Assembly: GCF_036388275.1 (NCBI RefSeq)
Contig: NZ_DASVSF010000043.1
Coordinates: forward strand, 1 to 64,000
Direction of reading: 5' to 3'
DNA length: 64,000 nt
From: Longimicrobium sp.
Lineage (GTDB): Bacteria > Gemmatimonadota > Gemmatimonadetes > Longimicrobiales > Longimicrobiaceae
The first letter of the stretch is position 1. Each line of letters starts with the position of its first letter. The notes under the pieces were generated by a model, which was not told the DNA's origin, did not search any database, and saw only the letters and a list, made by a program, of their open reading frames with translations. Positions 50,201 through 56,181 of this stretch are shown piece by piece. The position numbers were made by a program, and so were the translations under genes.

Positions 50201-50641
50201 GTGCGCGCCGCCTTCCTGGGCAAGCGGGTGAACGCGGTGGCGCCGTTTCCACGCGGCTTCATGAGCTGGAGCGAGGAAACCCTTTCCGACGACGCCGAGC
50301 TGCGGGGCGTGGGCGTGCGGCGGCTGATGATCCTGCTGCGCCGCCTGGCCCTGCGCGAGGGCGACACCTACGTGTTCGAGCCCAACGACCCCTCCTTCCG
50401 CCGCATGGTGCAGCGGCAGTTCGACGCCATCCTGGGAAACCTGTACGTCCGCGGCGCCTTCGCCGGCACCACGCACCAGGAGGGCTACCGCGTGGTGACG
50501 GACGACACCGTGAACCCGCCCGAGAACGTGGACCAGGGACGGCTGGTGATCGAGCTGCGCGTGGCCCCCTCGCGCCCGCTGGCATTCCTGACCGTGCGCC
50601 TGGTGCAGACCGGCGCCGGCGTCACCGTCCAGGAGGGCTGA
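47300..50641 (+). CDS. Giant sheath-like protein with fibronectin-III-like and low-complexity insertions
   Basis: This 1,113-residue protein has both ends from the sheath family: residues about 25-110 (DVAAFVGFASAGPVGVPVAV, VREFFRNGGRRCWIVRVAD) and about 845-1113 (SLSFGALYHPWTVVRT, IPPDGATCGVMASRANLDGA, RRLMILLRRLALREGDTYVF, RLVIELRVAPSRPLAFLTVR). The middle is foreign to normal sheaths: a Gly/Asn repeat at about 294-326 (GGGNDGNNGGGNDGNN), a Lys/Gly/Asp segment at about 468-496 (KKGKKGGKGDHGDDG) and two fibronectin-III-like domains at about 600-707 and 712-827 (IHAEWTAVAGALGYTLEDAP, RVRARTRTGRSGWSATALLD). In PVC-type particles extra sheath paralogues sit at the baseplate end; this may be such a unit bearing surface decorations. 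Confidence 0.85.
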   Translation: MATSAPRLPGLRFEPARPPSPPDLPRMDVAAFVGFASAGPVGVPVAVDDEVRFRELFGPDLPLAWDVARGEMTYAHLAPAVREFFRNGGRRCWIVRVADESTLEASVFRIPGLLHGRGRHVDAAYLLASSPGSWADGISLNAALVATHVPASDVTADKNGIVLSPESPSLLRLTWKDGTVAFFLPHPGANARDIPTAERAAAKARPFSHAYWFRPVPWDELGSAGDAVFLAGSRQVPLDALQWKVVGKDAGPSLQIRLHPLAARGIQPGCWIRARLDTQDFDENGFAYPALKKPGGNQGGGNNGGGNDGNNGGGNDGNNGGGNDGGPKETTAFLLVDDVIREADETIVVVRQAWRTLHHTKAWKETGGEGFDDAALLTIELWSRRADGTVVRLPDVGLVPGHPRFLGSFPPDQVLFAPTQQLTESTTDPAGSDLSVRRMQLAAPDSGTFAASEHGAVQLLARDAANSLKKGKKGGKGDHGDDGPGNGGGEDDDDGGFQAYLPLGVPSIPREDFYQAAYTSGRAPLERDGVGTFSPDLFMDPLLSALPAERLLDEAFHNAYVAQPPRPPVRMHALLPVEEVSLLAVPDAVHTGWRLNDEEAPPGAPDAPTIVAVTQPDAEGHIHAEWTAVAGALGYTLEDAPDPRFRSGVHATETPQPGRVGTRATILRPRPCPDRLYFRVRARTRTGRSGWSATALLDLPEDAFDACGAAPLDAPLLDEPTTSGPAADGRLSITWRAAPESPEVALARQRFDRVFRVESSPDPAFALPQKVYEGSGTKAEMWKPLSGTLYFRAASWLQEKTGPHDPPPCIVEESPWSPVRKYEAPVGKRWETIPATEAAGPPHQGAALTIHQAMLRFCAARSDCFSVLALPRHFREAQALAHVGALTTALSSGAADTARRSLSFGALYHPWTVVRTPVAAAPMRAIPPDGATCGVMASRANLDGAWAAPANKPLDGVALLDPRLPENVRAAFLGKRVNAVAPFPRGFMSWSEETLSDDAELRGVGVRRLMILLRRLALREGDTYVFEPNDPSFRRMVQRQFDAILGNLYVRGAFAGTTHQEGYRVVTDDTVNPPENVDQGRLVIELRVAPSRPLAFLTVRLVQTGAGVTVQEG

Positions 50642-50642
50642 C

Positions 50643-51116
50643 GTGCCCGGCGCCTTCGACCCATCCGATCCCGCCGCGCACCCGTTCACCGCCTTCAACT
50701 TCGCGGTGGAGATCCAGGTGCCCGGGATGTCGGGAAAGCTGGCCAATGCGGCATTCAGCGAGTGCGACGGGCTGGAGATGAGCATGGAGCCCAAGACCAT
50801 CCGCGAGGGCGGCCGCAACTCCGGCCCGGTGCACATGGCGGGGCCCGTCAGCTACGGCCAGCTCACCCTGAAGCGCGGGATGACGGCCAACATGGACCTG
50901 TGGCGCTGGTTCGAGCGGGTAAGCGCCGCCGACAACGCCGGCGCGCGCGGCACGGTAGACGTGCTGATGCTGGGCGCCGATCGAAAGCAGCAGCTTCACT
51001 TTCGCCTGGGCGGATGCCTGCCGACCAAGCTCAAGACCTCGGCGCTGAACGCCAAGGACGGGCAGATCGCCATCGAAGAGATGCAGGTCGCCTACGAATC
51101 GCTGGTCCTGGTCTAA
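50643..51116 (+). CDS. Second tube protein (Pvc5/Afp5-like)
   Basis: This 157-residue gp19-family tube paralogue has FTAFNFAVEIQVPGMSGKLA, FSECDGLEMSMEPKTIREG, YGQLTLKRGMTANMDLWRWF and IAIEEMQVAYESLVLV. In Afp/PVC the second tube protein initiates the tube on the baseplate. It starts with GTG at 50643, one base after the giant sheath-like stop. It carries an N-terminal extension (GAFDPSDPAAHPF) not found in the main tube protein. Confidence 0.92.
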   Translation: MPGAFDPSDPAAHPFTAFNFAVEIQVPGMSGKLANAAFSECDGLEMSMEPKTIREGGRNSGPVHMAGPVSYGQLTLKRGMTANMDLWRWFERVSAADNAGARGTVDVLMLGADRKQQLHFRLGGCLPTKLKTSALNAKDGQIAIEEMQVAYESLVLV

Positions 51117-51129
51117 CGGAGACACGCGA

Positions 51130-52095
51130 ATGCCCCAACCGGGAAAGCTGGAAAAGGCCACCCTCACCGAGATGTGGCCGGGAAGCGACGACCAGCTGAA
51201 GGAGCAGAACGCCACCGGCGGTACCGCCAAGAAGGTCACGGTGCAGTTCAACCCGCAGTCGCTGAAGCTCACCTTCAGCAACCAGAACGCGGGGGGCGGC
51301 CAGCCGGGCGGATCGGCGGTGCAGTTCGTGGGTCAGGGCACCACCAAGCTGTCGCTGGAGCTGTGGTTCGACGTCACCCTTCCCGCGGCCGTGGGCCAGG
51401 CGGACCCCCAGGGCGACGTGCGCAACCTGACCAGGGAAATCGCCTACTTCATGACCCCACAAAAGGTCACGCAGAAGGGGCAGACGGGGCTGCTGCCGCC
51501 GGCCGTGCAGTTCCACTGGGGGAGCTTCCTGTTCAAGGGCACCATCGACTCGATGGACGAGACGCTGGAGCTGTTTTCCGAGACGGGAAAGCCGCTGCGG
51601 GCCGGGATGCAGCTCTCGCTCAGCAAGCAGAACATGTCGTTCGAGTTCGGCAAGGCGGGAACGCCGGGGAGCACGTCGCCCGGCGGAGGCGGCGGACCCG
51701 GGGGAGGCGGCGTGCCGGGCGCGGGCCCCGCGGCGGGAACGCAGCCGCTGGCCATGGCCAGGGCGGGCGACACCATCCAGGGCGCCTCGGCGCGGCTGGG
51801 GGTGGGCGACTGGAAGGCGATGGCCGTGGCCAACGGCATCGAGAACCCGCGCATGGTTTCGCCCGGCGCCCTGCTTAACGTGTCGGGATCGGTGTCGGGC
51901 TCGGGCGCCGCGAAGCTGGGGCTGACCGGCGCCACCTCGCTGGCCGTCTCCGCCTCCACCTCCGCCGGCGCCTCGGCCTCCCCGTCCGTGCAGTCGTCCG
52001 GCTCCATCACCGTCGCGGGGTCGGGGTCGGGATCGTCGGGGCTCTCCGCCTCGGCCTCGCTTCGCTTCACCGGCCCCTCGGGCCCCGGACGCTGA
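51130..52095 (+). CDS. LysM-containing tube/baseplate adaptor (Pvc7/Afp7-like)
   Basis: This 321-residue protein has an N-terminal CIS-tube domain (KKVTVQFNPQSLKLTFSNQN, GTTKLSLELWFDVTLP, PPAVQFHWGSFLFKGTIDSM), then a Gly/Pro linker (GGGGGPGGGGVPGAGP), then a LysM module at about residues 208-250 (QPLAMARAGDTIQGASARLG, WKAMAVANGIENPRMVSPGA). In PVC-type particles this protein joins the tube to the spike hub. The C-terminal 70 residues are Ser/Gly/Ala-rich and look disordered, longer than usual. Confidence 0.92.
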   Translation: MPQPGKLEKATLTEMWPGSDDQLKEQNATGGTAKKVTVQFNPQSLKLTFSNQNAGGGQPGGSAVQFVGQGTTKLSLELWFDVTLPAAVGQADPQGDVRNLTREIAYFMTPQKVTQKGQTGLLPPAVQFHWGSFLFKGTIDSMDETLELFSETGKPLRAGMQLSLSKQNMSFEFGKAGTPGSTSPGGGGGPGGGGVPGAGPAAGTQPLAMARAGDTIQGASARLGVGDWKAMAVANGIENPRMVSPGALLNVSGSVSGSGAAKLGLTGATSLAVSASTSAGASASPSVQSSGSITVAGSGSGSSGLSASASLRFTGPSGPGR

Positions 52096-52101
52096 CCCAG
52101 A

Positions 52102-52260
52102 ATGACCGTCGTCATCAACGAGCTGGAAGTCGTGGTTTCCGAGCCCCAGGGAAGCTCGCAGCAGCCCGCCCCGGCCGGACCCCCGGCGCTGGAACCGCGC
52201 GAGATCGCCGAGCTGCTGGAGCGGCGCGCCCGCCAGGAGCTTCGCCTGTTCGCCCACTGA
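52102..52260 (+). CDS. DUF5908-like mini-protein (Pvc6/Afp6 position), 52 aa
   Basis: This is a 52-codon gene: MTVVINELEVVVSEPQGSS at the start and EIAELLERRARQELRLFAH at the end. The beta-strand start followed by a polar linker and an amphipathic C-terminal helix is the pattern of the small DUF5908 proteins found between the LysM adaptor and the hub gene in many eCIS loci. ATG at 52102 lies six bases after the preceding stop, and the next gene starts seven bases after its stop. Its role in the particle is unknown. Confidence 0.75.
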   Translation: MTVVINELEVVVSEPQGSSQQPAPAGPPALEPREIAELLERRARQELRLFAH

Positions 52261-52267
52261 AAGACCG

Positions 52268-53356
52268 ATGCCCGACGCCGGATCCGCACCCGCCCTCTAT
52301 CCCTCGCGCCCCCGCATCACCGTGGAGGGGCAGGAAGAGCCCGCGCTCGCCACGCAGCTGCTGGGCCTGTTCGTCGAGGAAACGACGGCCGGGCTGTACC
52401 GGGCCGAGCTCACCTTCACCAACTGGGGGCCCAGGGACGGGGCCATCGGCTTCCTGTACTTCGACCGCGCCAAGCTGGACTTCGGCAAGAAGCTGAAGGT
52501 GGAGATGGGCGCGGGCGACGGGGCGGGAACCGTGTTCGAGGGGCGCATCACCGCCCTGGAGGGCCGCTTTGCCGGCGCCCGCCCCCCGGAGCTGCTGGTG
52601 ATGGCCGAGGACCGGCTGCAGGACCTGCGCATGACGCGGCGCACGCGGACCTTCGAGGATGTCAGCGACGCCGACGTGATCCGCCAGGTGGCGCAGTCGC
52701 ACGGGCTGTCTGCCGACGTGGACGTCGCCGGCCCCACGCACCGCGTGGTGGCGCAGGTGAACCAGAGCGACCTGGCGCTGGCGCGCGACCGCGCCCGCGC
52801 CGCCGGGGCCGAGCTGTGGATGGAGGGCGACAAGCTGAAGGCGCGCCCCCGCACCCGCCGCGAGGCCGGCTCGCTGACGCTTACCTACGGCGAGGCGCTG
52901 ATCGAGTTCGCCGTCACCGCCGACCTGGCGCACCAGGCCACCGCGTTCACCGTGGCGGGATGGGACGTGTCGGGGAAGCAGGCCGTGAAGCACGAGGCCG
53001 GAAAGTCCGTCGTGCAATCCGAGCTGAACGGCGGCGAGGCGGGAAGCGACATCCTGGCCGGCGCGCTGGGCCGGCGCCCGCAGCAGGTGGTGCACGAGCT
53101 TCCCGTGAACGAGAACGAGGCGCGCGCCCTGGCCGAGGCGCACTACGCCCGCGCCGCCCGGCAGTTCGTGGCCGGCACCGGCGTGGCCGAGGGCGACGCC
53201 CGCCTGCGCGCCGGGGCGGAGGTGGAGCTGAAGAAGCTGGGCCCGCTGTTCGAGGGCAAGTACTTCGTCACCCGCGTGCGCCACACCTTCGACGCCGCCA
53301 GCGGCTTCCGCAGCGCGTTCTCGGTGGAGCGCCCCGGGCTGGGGAGGGCGGCGTGA
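52268..53356 (+). CDS. Spike hub, gpD/VgrG N-terminal-like (Pvc8/Afp8 first part)
   Basis: This 362-residue phage late-control gpD-family protein forms the trimeric hub beneath the tube. Features are SRPRITVEGQEEPALATQLL, GLYRAELTFTNWGP, VFEGRITALEG, the gpD block DVIRQVAQSHGLSADVD, RDRARAAGAELWMEGDKLKA and FEGKYFVTRVRHTFDAASGF. Its stop overlaps the GTG of the next gene (GTGA). PVC8 and T6SS VgrG proteins carry hub and spike in one chain; here the spike is a separate gene. Confidence 0.93.
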   Translation: MPDAGSAPALYPSRPRITVEGQEEPALATQLLGLFVEETTAGLYRAELTFTNWGPRDGAIGFLYFDRAKLDFGKKLKVEMGAGDGAGTVFEGRITALEGRFAGARPPELLVMAEDRLQDLRMTRRTRTFEDVSDADVIRQVAQSHGLSADVDVAGPTHRVVAQVNQSDLALARDRARAAGAELWMEGDKLKARPRTRREAGSLTLTYGEALIEFAVTADLAHQATAFTVAGWDVSGKQAVKHEAGKSVVQSELNGGEAGSDILAGALGRRPQQVVHELPVNENEARALAEAHYARAARQFVAGTGVAEGDARLRAGAEVELKKLGPLFEGKYFVTRVRHTFDAASGFRSAFSVERPGLGRAA

Positions 53357-54069
53357 CGGCCGGCGGCGCCCTGCTGGAGATTCCCGGCGCGCGCGCCCCG
53401 AGCGGCTGGGGCGGGCTGTTCTACGGCGCCTACCCCGCCCTGGTCACCGACATCCGGGACCCGGACGGGCAGGGCCGCGTGAAGGTGTCGCTCCCCTGGT
53501 CGCCCGATGCCGGCTCCAAATACGAGGCGTGGGCACGCCTGGCCACCCTGATGGCGGGCAACGACCGCGGAAGCTGGTTCATCCCCGACGTGAACGACGA
53601 GGTGCTGGTGGTGTTCGCGGGGGGCGACCCGCGCTTTCCCTGCGTGGTGGGCGCGCTGTGGAACGGGCAGGACGCCCCGCCGGAGACCATGGACGGCGGG
53701 GGCCTGAACCACGTGAAGAAGCTGCGCAGCCGCAACGGGGTGCAGGTGACGCTGGACGATACCGACGGGCAGGAGAAGATGGTGCTGGAAACCCCCGGCG
53801 GGCAGAAGGTGACGCTCAAGGACGGGCCGGGCGCGGTGGAGATCATGGACAGCAACGGCAACTCCGTGAAGCTCGAGACGTCGGGAATCACCATCACCGC
53901 CGCGGCCAAGGTGTCCATCACCGCGGGAGCCAACGTCGAGGTGAGCGCGGCCATGGTAAAGGTGAGCGCGGGGATCTCGCAGTTCAGCGGCGTGGTGCAG
54001 TGCGACACGCTGATCACCAACTCGGTGGTCAGCGCCAGCTACACTCCCGGCGCGGGGAACATCTGGTGA
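53353..54069 (+). CDS. Baseplate spike, gpV/gp5-like OB-fold protein
   Basis: This 238-residue spike protein has the OB-fold signatures YPALVTDIRDPDGQGRVKVS, WARLATLMAGNDRGSWFIPD, NDEVLVVFAGGDPRFPCVVG and ALWNGQDAPP, followed by a beta-helix-forming repeat region (GVQVTLDDTDGQEKMVLETP, GQKVTLKDGPGAVEIMDSNG, ITITAAAKVSITAGANVEVS). This is the layout of the VgrG C-terminal half. It starts with GTG at 53353 overlapping the hub stop, and its stop overlaps the next GTG. A PAAR tip protein is not seen in the window. Confidence 0.93.
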   Translation: MTAGGALLEIPGARAPSGWGGLFYGAYPALVTDIRDPDGQGRVKVSLPWSPDAGSKYEAWARLATLMAGNDRGSWFIPDVNDEVLVVFAGGDPRFPCVVGALWNGQDAPPETMDGGGLNHVKKLRSRNGVQVTLDDTDGQEKMVLETPGGQKVTLKDGPGAVEIMDSNGNSVKLETSGITITAAAKVSITAGANVEVSAAMVKVSAGISQFSGVVQCDTLITNSVVSASYTPGAGNIW

Positions 54070-55775
54070 GCCACGTACGCTGGCTGGCGCCTTCTCCCCT
54101 GTGGGACGACCTGGTGGGCAAGCCCGCCGGCTTTCGCGCGCCCGCCCTGCTGCGCTTCGCGGGCGACGACTTCATCCCGCAGTACCAGGCGGCGCTGGCG
54201 GAAAAGCCCCGCCAGCTCCGCGGGTTCGTGGCCCGGCCCGAAACCTGGCGCGAACCCGCCGCGGGAATCGACGCCACGCCCAAGCCTTCGCAGGGGCCGC
54301 TGCGGCTGTACCAGCCCGTGCACGGCCGCTTCTACCTGGTGGCCGCCTCGCTGGCCTGCCGCGTCCCCGGGCTCCCGGAGCACACGGTGGACGTGGCGAA
54401 GGGCGAGGTGGTGGCCTTCGTGCTCCGCCGCCTCACCGTAACCGTCGATCCCAAGACGAAAGCGGAGACGGAAACGGGCGAGTGGGCCTGGGTGGCGCGG
54501 CCGGACGGGAGCACCGGGTGGGTGAAGGCCGCGGGCACCGCGCTGGTGACGGACGAAGAGCAGCTGCCGATGTTCGGCACCACCTTTTCCGACGGGGGCG
54601 TGCTCAAGCGCCGCCTGTTCGCCGGGCTGGTGCCCGCGTCGCGCCGCGAGGCGTACAGCAACGGGCGCGAGATGGAGGCGGTGGTCCCCGCCCCCGCGCC
54701 GGGCTCGCTTGACGACCCGCGCGTGATCGAGTTCCAGCGCACCGTGCTGGACCCGTGGACCGAGATGAAGTCGTGGTACGACCGCGAGAAGGGCGTCGCG
54801 GCACGGCGCAGCTCGGCCCTGGCCGCCGCCGAGCAGTCGGGCGGGCTGATGCTGCTGGACTTTCACGACTTCCTGCGCGACGCCATCCGCCCCGTGTGGG
54901 ACGTGATGGCCGGCACCGCCGCCCGCGCCGGCCTTTCCACCCCCCACAAGGCGCTCTACGACGCGCTGGGCGGAGTGGGGCTGTACGACCGGACGGCGAG
55001 CGCCCGGGCCACGCTGATCGACGCCATGAAGCACGCGGCGGCGTTCCGCGCCCAGGTGGAGGCGGGCAGCATCGGCGGGTCGTACGTGGCGCGGGTGGTG
55101 ATCGGCGACCCGCGCGCCCCCGGAACGCCCCCGCCGATCACCGGCGCCCCCGACCCGGCGGTGGACGAGGCCGCGCTGAGAACGCTGCTGGAGCGGCTTC
55201 CCGCGCCGGGAGAAACGCCGGAGGTGGGCGTCCGCAGGCTGAAGAAGCTGGTGATGGACGCGCTGGCGGGAATGGGTGCCGCCAAGCCGGCCCTCCCCGA
55301 GCAGCTTCCGTCGCGGGCGCCGAGCACCGCTGGCGAGGACTGGTTCGTCGTCCGCTGCGTGTACCTGCGCCCGCACTGCGGAAAGAAGTCGCCGCCGCTG
55401 GTCAGCGACCGCTCCGAGCGGTTCCGGCTGACGTCGTTCTTCGAGCCCGAGGCCCCCGCCCGGCACCTGCGCGTGGCGCTGCCGGTGGACACCAGCCCCG
55501 CCACCCTGCGCAAGTACAACCGCAACGTGGCGTTCATGCTGAGCGACCAGCTGCGCAAGCAGATGAGCCGCGCCGCCAGCCTGAAGGGGCTGATGGAGGG
55601 GGAGGTGGGCAACGAGGAGGGCGGGCTGGACTTCGCCGTGATCTGCTCGTTCAGCATTCCCATCATCACCATCTGCGCGCTGATCCTGCTGATGATCATC
55701 GTCAGCCTGCTCAACATCATCTTCTGGTGGCTGCCGTTCTTCAGGATCTGCTTTCCCGTTCCCAAGATGAAGTGA
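54066..55775 (+). CDS. eCIS-associated protein with C-terminal membrane segment, 569 aa
   Basis: I do not recognise the family. The chain is soluble for about 520 residues (HVRWLAPSPLWDDLVGKPAG, LRLYQPVHGRFYLVAASLAC, WFVVRCVYLRPHCGKKSP) and ends with a strongly hydrophobic stretch: IICSFSIP-like region then IITICALILLMIIVSLLNII, FWWLPFFRIC and a basic KMK. That is one long or two close membrane helices. The gene lies inside the baseplate string with a four-base overlap before it and two bases before the wedge gene, so it belongs to the system. A membrane-bound baseplate partner would suit an intracellular, membrane-attached CIS rather than a released particle. Confidence 0.75.
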   Translation: MSHVRWLAPSPLWDDLVGKPAGFRAPALLRFAGDDFIPQYQAALAEKPRQLRGFVARPETWREPAAGIDATPKPSQGPLRLYQPVHGRFYLVAASLACRVPGLPEHTVDVAKGEVVAFVLRRLTVTVDPKTKAETETGEWAWVARPDGSTGWVKAAGTALVTDEEQLPMFGTTFSDGGVLKRRLFAGLVPASRREAYSNGREMEAVVPAPAPGSLDDPRVIEFQRTVLDPWTEMKSWYDREKGVAARRSSALAAAEQSGGLMLLDFHDFLRDAIRPVWDVMAGTAARAGLSTPHKALYDALGGVGLYDRTASARATLIDAMKHAAAFRAQVEAGSIGGSYVARVVIGDPRAPGTPPPITGAPDPAVDEAALRTLLERLPAPGETPEVGVRRLKKLVMDALAGMGAAKPALPEQLPSRAPSTAGEDWFVVRCVYLRPHCGKKSPPLVSDRSERFRLTSFFEPEAPARHLRVALPVDTSPATLRKYNRNVAFMLSDQLRKQMSRAASLKGLMEGEVGNEEGGLDFAVICSFSIPIITICALILLMIIVSLLNIIFWWLPFFRICFPVPKMK

Positions 55776-55777
55776 CC

Positions 55778-56170
55778 ATGCCGCGCGATACCGTGTTCGG
55801 ATCGGGGATCTCGTTCCCCATGCGCCTGGGGCCCGACGGCCGCGTGGCCGTTTCGGAGGGGCCCGAGAACATCCGCGAGGCCGTCCGCGTGATCCTCCTT
55901 ACCGAGGCGGGCGAGCGGCTTCAGCTCCCGGAGTTCGGCGGGGGGGCGGGCCGGTTCCTCTTCGAGCCCAACACGGTGGGCACGCGCAGGCGGGTGCAGG
56001 AGCGCATCGAAGAGGCGCTCTCGCGCTGGGAGCCGCGCATCGCCCTGCAGGACGTGAGCGTGGAAGAAGACCCGGACGACCCGCAGGCCGCCCTTGCCAC
56101 CGTTCGCTACCAGCTGGTCGCCAACCGCGCCGCCGAACAGGTGTCGGTGCGCGTGCAGCTCGCAAGCTGA
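55778..56170 (+). CDS. Baseplate wedge protein, gp25/gpW family (Pvc9/Afp9-like)
   Basis: This 130-residue protein of the GPW/gp25 family seeds sheath assembly at the baseplate. Typical features are SGISFPMRLGPDGRVAVSEG, NIREAVRVILLTEAGERLQL, PEFGGGAGRFLFEPN (the EFG motif) and RRVQERIEEALSRWEPRIAL. ATG at 55778; it follows the membrane-segment protein by two bases. Confidence 0.95.
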   Translation: MPRDTVFGSGISFPMRLGPDGRVAVSEGPENIREAVRVILLTEAGERLQLPEFGGGAGRFLFEPNTVGTRRRVQERIEEALSRWEPRIALQDVSVEEDPDDPQAALATVRYQLVANRAAEQVSVRVQLAS

Positions 56171-56181
56171 AGGCCCATCCC

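Noticed and set aside
47177..50836. A 1,219-codon minus-strand frame, longer than the sheath-like gene it opposes
   Set aside because: The plus-strand frame carries sheath motifs and fits the operon; the minus frame is Gly/Arg/His/Val-rich and has no motif.
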